From assembly GCA_030537735.1 (NCBI GenBank), contig JAUNVG010000003.1:62001-126000 (forward strand): a stretch of 64,000 nt of DNA, given 5' to 3'. Of this stretch, positions 46,213 through 57,240 are shown piece by piece (position 1 is the first letter of the stretch; the number at the start of each line of letters is the position of its first letter). Origin of the DNA: Actinomycetaceae bacterium. GTDB taxonomy: Bacteria > Actinomycetota > Actinomycetes > Actinomycetales > Actinomycetaceae. The notes beneath the pieces were generated by a model that was given only the letters and a program-made list of their open reading frames with translations, was not told the origin of the DNA and did no database searches. The position numbers and the translations under genes were made by a program.

Positions 46213-47775
46213 ATGGTTTCACCCGGATACGAAGGCCCCTACCTGCTAGGCATTGACTTTGGCACCGAATCTTGCCGCGCGGCGATCTTTGACCTGCGCG
46301 GACAGCCCATCGGGTTCGCCGCCACCCCGTATAAGACCACGCACCCGCGACCTGGGCAAGCGGAGCAGTCCCCCACCGACTGGTGGGAAGCCCTGAAAGC
46401 CTCCGTGTACCGGGTGCTTGACCAAACCGGGATCCCCGCTCGCCATATCGCAGGTATCTCCTACGACGCCACCACCATGACGGTGGTAGCGATGGATGAA
46501 GAAGGGCAAGAGCTACGCCCCGCCATCATGTGGATGGACGTGCGCGCCACCGAACAAGCAGCGCGCGCCACCACCATCGACCACTGGGCGCGCCTGTACA
46601 ACGGGGGCGGAACCATGGGAGCCACCGCCGAATGGTTCCCCTTCAAGGCCGCCTGGATTAAAGAACACGAACCCGAAATCTACAAGGCCGCCCACCGCAT
46701 CGTCGATGCCCCCGACTGGTTGACTTTCAAACTCACCGGGGAGTGGACTTTCAACCAAAACACCGCCGCTATCCGCGCCTACCACAACAAGGACCACGGC
46801 GGGTGGCCGGTGGAGTTCTACGAACACATCGGCTGCGGCGACGTGTTTGAAAAACTGCCCGAGCGCGTAGTCCCGCTGGGGCAACCGGTAGGAGGACTCG
46901 CCGCCCACGTAGCCCACGAACTCGGACTCACCCCCGGTATCCCGGTGGCGCAAGGTGGTGGCGACGCCTGGCACGGGCAAATCGGCCTGGGTGTAGTACA
47001 ACCCGGCTCCATCGCCATGATCACCGGTTCGTCCCAAGTCATCACCGGACAGTCCGACAAAGCCATCCACGGCGCCGGGTTCTTCGGTTCCTACACCGAT
47101 GCGGTCATGCCTGGGCAGTACACCGTTGAAGGCGGCATCGTCTCCTCCGGTTCCGTGCTGAAGTGGTTCCGCGACGGGTTCCGCCGCGACATTATCTCCG
47201 CCACCGACCGCCTGGGGCTGAACGCTTACGAAGCACTCGACCGCGCCTGCGCACACATCCCACCCGGGTCTGACGGGTTGATTGTGAACGAGTACTTCCA
47301 AGGCAACCGCACCCCCTACACCGACTCTAAAGCTCGCGGCATGATCTGGGGGCTGTCGCTGGCGCACACGCCAGAGCACCTGTACCACGCGATTTTGGAA
47401 TCCGTTGCCTACGACACCGCCCACACCCTGTCGGTGATGGAAGAACGCGGTTTCGCACCGGAAAAACTGGTTGCTTGCGGCGGGGCAACGAAGTCGAAGA
47501 TGTGGATGCAAATGCATGCCGACGTCACCGGTTTGCCGATTACGCTCACCGAAGTGGGCGACGCGGTAGTGCTGGGGTCTTGTATGTTGGCGGCGGTTGG
47601 CGCCGGACTGTACCCGTCGCTGGAGGACGCCGCCCGCAACATGGTGCACGAGGCCGACGTGATCGAGCCCAATATGGATGTGCACGAAGAATACAAGTTC
47701 TACCTGCAGCAGTACATGGATGCCTACCCGCAGATGCAAGAACTTACCCATAAGACTGTTGACTACCTTGACTAA
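46213..47775 (+). CDS. FGGY-family carbohydrate kinase (xylulokinase-like)
   Basis: 520 residues. N-terminal GIDFGTESCRAAIFDLRG, catalytic-region GISYDATTMTVVAMDEEG and IMWMDVRATEQ, and the C-terminal FGGY signature-type ACGGATKSKMWMQMHADV. An ATP-dependent sugar kinase; substrate could be a ketopentose, polyol or tetrulose. RBS AAAGGATAAC. It is distinct in sequence from the second FGGY kinase at 49235. Confidence 0.88.
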   Translation: MVSPGYEGPYLLGIDFGTESCRAAIFDLRGQPIGFAATPYKTTHPRPGQAEQSPTDWWEALKASVYRVLDQTGIPARHIAGISYDATTMTVVAMDEEGQELRPAIMWMDVRATEQAARATTIDHWARLYNGGGTMGATAEWFPFKAAWIKEHEPEIYKAAHRIVDAPDWLTFKLTGEWTFNQNTAAIRAYHNKDHGGWPVEFYEHIGCGDVFEKLPERVVPLGQPVGGLAAHVAHELGLTPGIPVAQGGGDAWHGQIGLGVVQPGSIAMITGSSQVITGQSDKAIHGAGFFGSYTDAVMPGQYTVEGGIVSSGSVLKWFRDGFRRDIISATDRLGLNAYEALDRACAHIPPGSDGLIVNEYFQGNRTPYTDSKARGMIWGLSLAHTPEHLYHAILESVAYDTAHTLSVMEERGFAPEKLVACGGATKSKMWMQMHADVTGLPITLTEVGDAVVLGSCMLAAVGAGLYPSLEDAARNMVHEADVIEPNMDVHEEYKFYLQQYMDAYPQMQELTHKTVDYLD

Positions 47776-47797
47776 AACAGATTCTAAGGAAGTAAGT

Positions 47798-49168
47798 ATG
47801 AGTAGTGAACTAATCACAACCGCTCTTAAAACCGCCGACGAAACCCGCGAAATCGCTTTCGGTGAGGACGTCCTTGTCCGAACCGGAGAAATCTTCGCAT
47901 CCTGTTTCCCCGGGAAGAAAGCGATCGTGGTAGCTGACGGCAACACCTGGGACGCTTGTGGCGAGGAAGTGGTTGCCTCCTTGCGGGAAGCGGGAGTTGA
48001 ATTCGGAGCCGCCCCCTACATTTTCCCCGGAACCCCCACCCTGTATGCGGGGTATGAGAATGTAGAGATCCTACGCGAACACATCCGCCCCCTTGGGGAG
48101 GAAACAGTGGTTTGCTCCATTGCCGCTGGAACCCTTAACGACCTGGCGAAACTAGCTTCGGGAGAGCTGGGGCGCGAATACATGAACGTGTGTACCGCCG
48201 CCTCGGTTGACGGATACGCCTCCTTTGGGGCTTCCATCGCCAAGGACGGTTTCAAGATCACCCGCAACTGTCCTGCTCCCGCCGCCCTGGTGGCGGACGT
48301 GGGCGTGATGGCGGCTGCCCCGCAGCGCCTGACCGCCACCGGGTACGGGGATTTGATTGAGAAGATACCCGCCGGCGCGGACTGGATCCTCGCCGACGAA
48401 CTGGGCATCGAACCGATCGATGACTACGTGTGGTCGCTGGTGCAAGGCCCACTGCGCGACACCCTCGCCGACCCCGAAGCGGTGGCGAAAGGTGATCCCG
48501 CGGCGGTTGGGAAACTGGCGGAAGGCAACATTATGAGTGGGCTGGCGATGCAAGCCGCGCAGTCTTCTCGTCCTGCTTCCGGCGCCGGACACCAGTTCTC
48601 CCACACTTGGGAAATGGAAGGTCACGGCCTGGACTGGGAGCCGCCCTTGTCCCACGGTTTCAAGGTTGGTGTCGGCACCGTGGCGTCTTGCGCCATTTGG
48701 GAAGAGGCCTTGAAACTGGACCTGGCTAACTTGGATATTGACGCCATCGTGGAAGCCACTCCCACCGCGGAAGAAGTCGAAGCCTTCGTGCGGGGGATGC
48801 AAACTGAACGCATTGTGGAGGACGCGGTTAAGCACACGTTGAATAAGCACCTAGAAGGTGACGAACTACGAGTGCGACTGCAGCAGATCCAAAAGGCGTG
48901 GCCGGTTATCGTCAAGCGCGCCCAGGAACAGTTGGTGAGCGCCGAAGAAGCCATGGATATGTTGCGTAAGGCCGGTGCCCCCTACCATCCGGAAATGATT
49001 GAAATCGACTGGGATCGTTTCCGTCAAACCCACTACAAGGCGCAGCAGATCCGCAGCCGCTACACGGTTTTAGACCTGCTAGTTGACGGAGGTGCTTTAG
49101 ATCAGGTGGTGGAGAACCTCTTTGCCGCCGACGGATTTTGGGGGCGTCACCGCCACCCACAGAGCTAA
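47798..49168 (+). CDS. AraM-like sn-glycerol-1-phosphate dehydrogenase family protein
   Basis: 456 residues from ATG 47798 (AAGGAAGTAAGT upstream). Iron/zinc alcohol dehydrogenase fold: NAD-binding region CSIAAGTLNDLAKLASG, TAASVDGYASFGASI, and metal ligands in GAGHQFSHTWEMEG and LSHGFKVGVG. Known relatives reduce dihydroxyacetone phosphate to glycerol-1-phosphate, but in this operon it may act on another ketose or polyol phosphate. Confidence 0.88.
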   Translation: MSSELITTALKTADETREIAFGEDVLVRTGEIFASCFPGKKAIVVADGNTWDACGEEVVASLREAGVEFGAAPYIFPGTPTLYAGYENVEILREHIRPLGEETVVCSIAAGTLNDLAKLASGELGREYMNVCTAASVDGYASFGASIAKDGFKITRNCPAPAALVADVGVMAAAPQRLTATGYGDLIEKIPAGADWILADELGIEPIDDYVWSLVQGPLRDTLADPEAVAKGDPAAVGKLAEGNIMSGLAMQAAQSSRPASGAGHQFSHTWEMEGHGLDWEPPLSHGFKVGVGTVASCAIWEEALKLDLANLDIDAIVEATPTAEEVEAFVRGMQTERIVEDAVKHTLNKHLEGDELRVRLQQIQKAWPVIVKRAQEQLVSAEEAMDMLRKAGAPYHPEMIEIDWDRFRQTHYKAQQIRSRYTVLDLLVDGGALDQVVENLFAADGFWGRHRHPQS

Positions 49169-49234
49169 CGAAAGCCAAGCGGGGTGCGCAGCGGCACTGG
49201 GTCGGTGCGCACCCCACCATCAGAAGGAGAAAAC

Positions 49235-50911
49235 ATGAGCAAAGACGCTCAGTACATTGTCGGCCTTGACCTGGGTACCCTTTCGGGGCGGGCGGTGATT
49301 ATCCGCGCCGCCGACGGTGAGGAAATGGGGTCAGCAGTAATGGACTACCCCCACGCCGTGATGGATCACGTACTCACCGCTGGGGATGGGCAAAAACTCC
49401 CACCGGATTTCGCCTTAGAGGTGCCGGCGGACTACCTGGAAGTCATATCCACCATCATTCCGCAAGCGCTTGCGGAAGCCGGAGTCGCGGCCGAGGACGT
49501 GGTCGCCCTCGGGATTGACGTGACTTCCGCGTCGGTGCTGTTCACTGACGCGGACGGCACTCCCCTGTGCGAGTTCGACGAGTTCAAGAACAATCCGCAC
49601 GCCTACATCAAACTGTGGAAACACCACGGGGCGGAAGAACAAGCCCGCCGCATCGTGGAGTTGGCGCGTGAACGCAACGAACCGTGGCTGGCGCGTTACG
49701 GTGGGGAGTTGTCTTCGGAAATGCTACTTCCCAAGGCGTTGGAGACCTTGGAGAAGGCACCTGAGGTGTACCACCGGGCCGACCATATTGTGAACGCTCT
49801 GGACTGGCTCACCTGGATGCTGACGGGGAACCTGTCGTACGCCGCGGGTGATTCCGGCTATAAGCGGATGTATCAGGATGGGAACTATCCGTCACCGGAG
49901 TTCCTGGCAGCGTTGAACCCCGAGTTCGCGGACGTCTTCACGCAGAAGATGCCTGCCCCGGTGCTGCCACTGGGTGAAAAGGTTGGTACCCTCAACCAGC
50001 GCGGACAGGAACTGACCGGACTGGGACCGGACGTGGTGGTGGCTTCGGGTAATATCGATGCCCACGTAACCGCCCCCGCAGTGCAGGCAGTGGAATCAGG
50101 TCAGCTCACCGCGATTTTAGGTACTTCCGCGTGCTACGTGGTTTCCGACCCCGAGTTCAAGCAGGTCCCCGGCGTTTTCGGCATCGTCGATGGCGGTATT
50201 GTTGACGGACTGTGGGGCTTCGAAGGAGGCCAAACCGCGGTGGGCGACATCTACGCTTGGTTCGTCAATAACTGCGTTCCTCCCGCCTACCATGAGGAAG
50301 CCCGCGAGCGCGGCCTCAGTATCCACGACCTGCTGACGGAGAAGGCTGCCAGCCAGGAAGTTGGCGAACACGGCCTGATTGGTTTGGACTGGCATAACGG
50401 TAACCGCTCTATCTTGGTGGATGCCGACTTGTCGGGCATACTGATTGGCCAGTCGCTGGCAACCAAGGCGGAGGATCAGTATCGGGCGATTATGGAATCC
50501 ACCGCTTTCGGTGCGCGTGTGATCATTGAGAACTTCGTCGAACACGGGGTGGAGATCACCGAGTTCGTGGCCGCCGGTGGTCTGACGAAGAACGCGTTCC
50601 TAATGCAGTTGATTTCCGACATCACGCGACTGCCGGTTTCTACCGCGGTATCCACTCAGGCTCCCGCCTTGGGGTCGGCAATTTTCGCCGCTCGCGCCGC
50701 GGGACTGTACGACACCGTGGTGGAAGCTGCTCAAGCGATGGGTAAGCGGGTGAAGAACGCTTATACCCCCAATGAGGAGCGCGCCAAGCAGTATGACGAG
50801 TTGTACGCCCACTACAAGTACTTGCATGACTTGTTCGGGCGCGGCAACGAGGTCATGCACGACCTGAAGCGGATCCGCCGCGAAGCTAAGGCCCGCGCGC
50901 ATCGGGAGTAG
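49235..50911 (+). CDS. FGGY-family kinase, ribulokinase-like (AraB)
   Basis: 558 residues from ATG 49235 with AGAAGGAGAAAAC upstream. AraB features: GLDLGTLSGRAVII, the long insert typical of ribulokinases, DVTSASVLFTDADG, LCEFDEFKNNPHAYIKLWKHH and AAGGLTKNAFLMQLISD. Phosphorylates L-ribulose in known pathways and feeds AraD next door. Here there is no L-arabinose isomerase, so the ketose must arise otherwise. Confidence 0.9.
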   Translation: MSKDAQYIVGLDLGTLSGRAVIIRAADGEEMGSAVMDYPHAVMDHVLTAGDGQKLPPDFALEVPADYLEVISTIIPQALAEAGVAAEDVVALGIDVTSASVLFTDADGTPLCEFDEFKNNPHAYIKLWKHHGAEEQARRIVELARERNEPWLARYGGELSSEMLLPKALETLEKAPEVYHRADHIVNALDWLTWMLTGNLSYAAGDSGYKRMYQDGNYPSPEFLAALNPEFADVFTQKMPAPVLPLGEKVGTLNQRGQELTGLGPDVVVASGNIDAHVTAPAVQAVESGQLTAILGTSACYVVSDPEFKQVPGVFGIVDGGIVDGLWGFEGGQTAVGDIYAWFVNNCVPPAYHEEARERGLSIHDLLTEKAASQEVGEHGLIGLDWHNGNRSILVDADLSGILIGQSLATKAEDQYRAIMESTAFGARVIIENFVEHGVEITEFVAAGGLTKNAFLMQLISDITRLPVSTAVSTQAPALGSAIFAARAAGLYDTVVEAAQAMGKRVKNAYTPNEERAKQYDELYAHYKYLHDLFGRGNEVMHDLKRIRREAKARAHRE

Positions 50912-51030
50912 TGGTCTGCCGGGGACGGTTGCCCGGCTGCCCGCCGGGGCCGGTTCCCCGCGGTAGTGGCGCACCCTTCCCGAGGTGGTCGCCCTTCCGG
51001 GGCGGCGGCTGACCCGAGGTGAACGGTGGC

Positions 51031-51060
51031 AGTGGGGCGTGGGGTTTCCCGCGCCCCACT
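51031..51060. promoter_or_regulatory. Hairpin between araB and araD
   Basis: AGTGGGGCG pairs with CGCCCCACT (arms at 51031-51039 and 51052-51060) in the 257-bp GC-rich gap between the kinase and epimerase. Possible partial terminator. Confidence 0.45.
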
Positions 51061-51064
51061 CCCC

Positions 51065-51140
51065 TGGCCACCTGGGCGCAAACCCGCGCACACGCCCTCG
51101 CTCCTCCGGCCACCTGGGCGCAAACCCGCCCACACGCCCT
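51065..51140. repeat. Two direct copies of a 35-bp GC-rich unit
   Basis: GGCCACCTGGGCGCAAACC followed by CGC[G/C]CACACGCCCTCG occurs at about 51066 and 51108, 42 bp apart, just ahead of araD. The rest of the gap has no gene. Confidence 0.6.
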
Positions 51141-51168
51141 CGACGTCCAAATATTTCAGGAGGAAAGT

Positions 51169-51867
51169 ATGAAGCTCACCGATCTGACCGCCGCCCAGCA
51201 GGAGGCGGTGGCCCGCACCCGCGAAAACGTGGCGCGCCTGCATGCCGAACTACCTCGCTGGGAACTGGTGGTATGGACCGCGGGGAATGTCTCTGAGCGA
51301 GTACCTGGCTTGGATTTATTCGTAATAAAACCCTCTGGGGTTTCTTACGACGAACTAAGCACCGACAATATGGTGGTGTGTGACCTCGACGGGGTGAAGA
51401 TCGACGATGGTACGGCCGCGGAGCTGTCCCCGTCCTCGGACACCGCCGCCCACGCTTACGTCTACCGGCACATGCCGCAGGTGGGAGGGGTGGTGCATAC
51501 GCACTCAACTTACGCCACTGCCTGGGCGGCGCGCGGGGAGGAAATCCCCTGCGTCTTAACAATGATGGCGGATGAGTTCGGCGGTCCCGTTCCGGTTGGC
51601 CCCTTCGCCATCATTGGGGATGATTCCATTGGGCGCGGTATCGTGCAAACGCTGCGGGAGTCGCGCTCGCCCGCGGTGCTCATGAAAAATCACGGGCCGT
51701 TCACCATCGGTAAGGATGCGCGCGCCGCCGTTAAGGCTGCGGTGATGGTGGAGGAAGTGGCTCGCACCGTGCATATTTCCCGCCAGTTGGGCGAGCCACT
51801 GGCGATCCCGCAGGCAGCCGTCGACTCCTTGTACGACCGATATCAGAACGTCTACGGGCAACGCTGA
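51169..51867 (+). CDS. araD: L-ribulose-5-phosphate 4-epimerase
   Basis: 232 residues from ATG 51169 (CAGGAGGAAAGT upstream), the normal AraD size. Zinc-enzyme motifs: GNVSERVPG, KPSGVSYDEL, SSDTAAHAYVYR, the ligand pair VVHTHSTYA and KNHGPFTIG. Converts L-ribulose-5-phosphate to D-xylulose-5-phosphate for the pentose phosphate or phosphoketolase routes. Last gene of the operon. Confidence 0.93.
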   Translation: MKLTDLTAAQQEAVARTRENVARLHAELPRWELVVWTAGNVSERVPGLDLFVIKPSGVSYDELSTDNMVVCDLDGVKIDDGTAAELSPSSDTAAHAYVYRHMPQVGGVVHTHSTYATAWAARGEEIPCVLTMMADEFGGPVPVGPFAIIGDDSIGRGIVQTLRESRSPAVLMKNHGPFTIGKDARAAVKAAVMVEEVARTVHISRQLGEPLAIPQAAVDSLYDRYQNVYGQR

Positions 51868-51882
51868 GGCAGTGAGCTAACG

Positions 51883-51914
51883 AAGTGGGGGCGGGTTTAT
51901 CCCAGCCCCCACTT
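51883..51914. terminator. Bidirectional terminator, araD/guaB
   Basis: AAGTGGGGGC (51883-51892) pairs perfectly with GCCCCCACTT (51905-51914), ending in a TTT-run, between convergent operons. Confidence 0.8.
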
Positions 51915-51965
51915 TAGTTGCAATGCGTTGGTGCCCCGTTAGGACCTCTCCGATAGGACGGCCCG

Positions 51966-53495
<1,530 letters not shown>

Positions 53496-53640
53496 TTAAA
53501 TGCGTCGGCATCTGCCTGTCCGCGCCGATGACAAACAGAGCAACTGTCCACCGCAACAGTTAGCTGCTACAATTTTTGGACGACTCAGCACACCGACGTC
53601 TGGGTCTTATATTTAATTCCTACGATTACTTGGAGGATTG

Positions 53641-55875
53641 ATGCGTCTATCACGCACTTCCAAGCCCGCCACCGTCCTGGCTGCAATGATGGCAGCGTCT
53701 TTGGCCGGTGGCGCGCTCCCAGCAATGGCGGACACGGAGACTCCGCCCGCAGCTGCGGAAACCACCATCACTTCTATTGCGCAGATCCAGGGCGAGGGCG
53801 AAACCTCCCCGGTAGTGGATCAGACCGTTACCACGACCGGGGTTATTACCGCGGTGTTGGAAGGGCGCGGCGGCTTCGCGATGCAGATGAAAACCGCTGA
53901 AGTACCAGCCGATTTCAACGGATCTTCAGGCGTTTTCGTGAAAGCCTCCACCGCCGGATTAGACCTGGGGATGGAAGTAACTGTCAGCGGCCAGGTAGCG
54001 GAAGTGGACGGTCTGACAACCATTAACGCCACTGCGGTGGAAGTGGTGGCGAAAGACCAGGGCGCCACCGTGGTGGTTGAGGAGCGAGCCTTCCCGCGTG
54101 GGGAAGAAGCCCGCAGTTATGAGTCAATGCTGATCCAACCCGCTGGCACCTACCGGGTCAATGGCAACGCTGAACTCGCCTACAACGGGCAGATCACCTT
54201 AAACGACGGCGAGCGCCCCCTATTGCAGGCCACCCAAGCAGGCCTTCCGGGCTCGCCGGAAGCAAAGGAACAGGCAGCGTACAACGATGCCCATATGCTG
54301 ACTTTGGACGACGGGTCCAACCAGCGCTTCGACGTTAAGTTCTTTGAGAAGTTTGACCCGCAGCCCCCGATGGAGTTGCCCTTCTTAGTGGATGGGCAAC
54401 CCGGCCCCACCCTGGGAGCAGAGGTCACTTTCCACGCCCCGGTACTGGTGAACTACGTAGATAAATCCTGGGTAATGGACCCGGTGCGCACACTACCGGC
54501 CCAGGATCTGATTTCTTTTTCCGCGGTGCGCGAGGACGCGCCGGCCCAGTTGGGTGGGAACTTCACCGTAGCGACTTTCAACGTCCTTAACTTCTTCACC
54601 TCCTTGGGCGTGGATGCCACCGACGTGGATAAGGAAGGCAACCCGCTGTGCCAACCAACCATGAACCTGTATGACAACACTGAACCTGTCTCAGGGAACT
54701 GGGATTGCCCGCGCCGCGGTGCGTGGGATAAGGCCGGCTTGCACCGCCAGGAAGTTAAGATCGCTAACGCCATCAATAAGCTGGGCGATGCCGGTGCGCA
54801 GGTGGTAGCGCTGCAGGAGATCGAGAACGCCATTAAGTTCGGCCCTGACTACGATGCGGCGTTGAAATACCTGGTTGAGGTCCTAAATAGTAGCGATCCC
54901 AGCCAGGGTTGGGAGTACGCACCTGCCCCTGCAGCCATGCCGACCTACGGTAATGACGACGTCATTCGGCAGGCTTTCATCTACAAGCCCGCGGCAGTGA
55001 AACTGGCAGGAGAGTCAGTATTCCTAGACGATCCCGCCTTCGTTTCTGCCGCCGACGCTCGCGCCCCCATTGCGCAAAGTTTCACGCATTTGGAGAGCGG
55101 TAAAACCGTCCTCGTAATCAATAATCACCTCACTTACAAAGGTGGCAAGGTAGTTGGTGACGATAACGCTAACCCAGGGGATACCTTGGGGGCAGCGTGG
55201 GACACTGGCCGCAATAACGGTGACCGTACTCGGCAGGCGCAGGCGCTGGCGAAGTTCGCTCCGCAGCAGGCCGCAACCGATGGTGCGCAGATGACGCTGC
55301 TGGTGGGGGATATGAATGCTTACGCCTATGAAACTCCCATCCAGACGCTGGTGGAGGCTGGCTATGCGGATTTGATGAACACCAACGAGTTCCCCAGTGC
55401 GCATTCTGCTACCCCTTGGGATGAGTACACCTACTCTTACCGTTCGACTTTCGGTTCCTTAGACCACGTGATGGTCTCCGATGCTGGCATGGAGTGGTAC
55501 GTGGGGCATGATGTGTGGACCGCGAACGCCTACGAACCGCAGGTGTATGAGTACAGTCGTTACCGTTTCACGGGTGTCCCTTACTATCGCGAGGACGTGT
55601 TCCGCGCTTCCGATCACAATGCGGTTATCGTGGCCTTCCAGTTGCCGGTTGAAGGTATCGAGCCAGCGCCGGTGGATCCGGCCCCCGTGGATCCGGCTCC
55701 GACTGTCCCGGCTAAGCCGGCGCCCACGGCTGATCCGACACCGGCTCCACCGGTTTCGGCAACCGGCGGCAAGCTGGCTGTAACCGGTAGTTCCGCTATG
55801 GTATTCGTGCCGCTGGCTGCACTCCTTGCCGCAGCGGGTGGCGCCTTAGTGGTGTGGCGCCGCCAAAGAATCTGA
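53641..55875 (+). CDS. Secreted ExeM/NucH-family endonuclease with sortase anchor
   Basis: 744 residues from ATG 53641 (TTGGAGGATTG upstream). Signal peptide ending near GGALPAMAD; an OB-fold-like region about 45-150; an EEP nuclease domain (from about 305) with ATFNVLNF, ALQEIEN, LLVGDMNAY and SDHNAV; a Pro-rich linker; then the cell-wall sorting signal LAVTGSS followed by a hydrophobic helix and RRQR. Probably a surface nuclease for DNA scavenging or escaping neutrophil traps. Confidence 0.93.
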   Translation: MRLSRTSKPATVLAAMMAASLAGGALPAMADTETPPAAAETTITSIAQIQGEGETSPVVDQTVTTTGVITAVLEGRGGFAMQMKTAEVPADFNGSSGVFVKASTAGLDLGMEVTVSGQVAEVDGLTTINATAVEVVAKDQGATVVVEERAFPRGEEARSYESMLIQPAGTYRVNGNAELAYNGQITLNDGERPLLQATQAGLPGSPEAKEQAAYNDAHMLTLDDGSNQRFDVKFFEKFDPQPPMELPFLVDGQPGPTLGAEVTFHAPVLVNYVDKSWVMDPVRTLPAQDLISFSAVREDAPAQLGGNFTVATFNVLNFFTSLGVDATDVDKEGNPLCQPTMNLYDNTEPVSGNWDCPRRGAWDKAGLHRQEVKIANAINKLGDAGAQVVALQEIENAIKFGPDYDAALKYLVEVLNSSDPSQGWEYAPAPAAMPTYGNDDVIRQAFIYKPAAVKLAGESVFLDDPAFVSAADARAPIAQSFTHLESGKTVLVINNHLTYKGGKVVGDDNANPGDTLGAAWDTGRNNGDRTRQAQALAKFAPQQAATDGAQMTLLVGDMNAYAYETPIQTLVEAGYADLMNTNEFPSAHSATPWDEYTYSYRSTFGSLDHVMVSDAGMEWYVGHDVWTANAYEPQVYEYSRYRFTGVPYYREDVFRASDHNAVIVAFQLPVEGIEPAPVDPAPVDPAPTVPAKPAPTADPTPAPPVSATGGKLAVTGSSAMVFVPLAALLAAAGGALVVWRRQRI

Positions 55876-55905
55876 GCCAGTAGCTCTACGCTGATTCAAC
55901 CAGGT

Positions 55906-55940
55906 GGGCCTTGGCAGCACTGTAAGTCTTGCCAAGGCCC
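55906..55940. terminator. Terminator after the nuclease gene
   Basis: Perfect 11-bp stem: GGGCCTTGGCA (55906-55916) with TGCCAAGGCCC (55930-55940). Confidence 0.75.
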
Positions 55941-56048
55941 ATCTGCGTAGCTGGTCGCATCCGGAGCAGGTAGTTACTACCGCAGTGACGCAAAACGTGA
56001 TGTTACCTGAGCTAAGTGCTCTTCACCTGTTTTCAGCTACCGCTGGCG

Positions 56049-57240
56049 AGTAGTTGAGATTGTTGTTGCCGCCGTCCTGTCTGTGGCTGTGGGGCTCATT
56101 TTCTACGGCTGGAACACCATCGGTTACGCCGGCTACGAGGCCGTCAACGCCCTCACCCCCGGCCTGGGTGGCCTGTTTAATGGAGTGTGGTTCCTAGGCG
56201 GCACGCTAAGAGCAATCATCATCCGCAAACCCGGCACCGCCTATTTGTAGAACTAAAGGCTCTGGCAGTGTTAGCCACCTGAGGAACCGTGTGGGGGATC
56301 GAAGTCCTCTACTCCGGTTTCGTCCAGGGACTTGGCGCTGAACTCCTCTTCTTACTGTTGATATACCGCCGTTTCGACCTGACGTTGACCATGATCGCAG
56401 GATCCCTAGCAGGTGTGAGCGCGGTAGTTTTGGAATACTTCCTAGGCAACATCACCAAGGGCATAGAATACAACCTGATCTACCTGGCAACCTCGATCAT
56501 TTCGGGCGCCACCCCTTGGGCTGTCAAGAACCTCACCCTTAAAGTTGAAGCCGGCGAAGGCATCCTAGCGCTGGGCGCTTCTGGAGCAGGAAAATCCACC
56601 TTCTTACACGCCCTCGCCGGAGTGCTCGGGGACGCCGATGAAGGCACTGCTACCGGCTCCATGACGAAAGGGGACAAACGCCCCATCGATTGTCGCCGCC
56701 AAATCGGGTTAGTGATGCAAGACCCCAACTCCCAGGTGGTGCTTGCCAAGGTCGGCGGCGACGTAGCTTTCGGGTGCGAGAACCTGGGTGTGCCACGGAA
56801 CGAAATCTGGCCGCGAGTGGAAGCCGCCCATAAGGCTGTTTCCTTAAACGTGGGGTTGGATCGCCCTACCTCGGCGCTTTCTGGCGGACAACTTCAGCGC
56901 TTGGCGATTGCCGGAGCCCTGGCGATGAACGCTCAGATACTGCTGCTGGATGAACCCACCGCTAACCTCGACCCGGTGGGGGTACGGGAAGTGCGCGCCG
57001 CCATTGAAAACGTCACCGCTGAGCGCCAACGCTCCCTAATCGTGATTGAACGCCGCGTGGAAGTGTGGGCTGACCTGGTAGACCGCGTGGTAGTGCTGGG
57101 CGCGGACGGGATTATTACGGACCGACCTGGTGCTGTTGATTCAAGAAATCCTGGGGCAGGGGCGCACCATTGTGTCGGTCACGCACGACGACGCCTACCT
57201 GCGGGTACTGGGCGAGAATCTCCTTGAGGTAGAGCCGTGA
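56049..57240 (+). pseudogene. ykoE-ykoD: Decayed ykoE-ykoD fusion (ECF thiamine/HMP transporter)
   Basis: Reads as YkoE from YRWRVVEIVVAAVLSVAV without a start codon. It has a frameshift near 56245, a TGA at 56280, then more YkoE (WGIEVLYSGFVQGLGAE) up to SIISG at about 56507. It then jumps in frame into the first YkoD ATPase domain (VKNLTLKVEAGE, Walker A GASGAGKST, LSGGQLQRLAIAGAL, LLLDEPTANLD). After about 57115 another deletion joins, out of frame, the last 37 residues of the second ATPase domain (TIVSVTHDDAYL), ending at TGA 57240. The open frame 56289-57227 is therefore not a functional protein. Confidence 0.85.

Noticed and set aside
46513..47946. Minus-strand ORF of 477 codons
   Set aside because: Antisense to the FGGY kinase and AraM genes, both with clear motifs; a GC-rich shadow frame.
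55941..56048. Possible TPP riboswitch before the ykoE remnant
   Set aside because: Expected for a thiamine transporter, but the conserved CTGAGA core and its partner are not visible.
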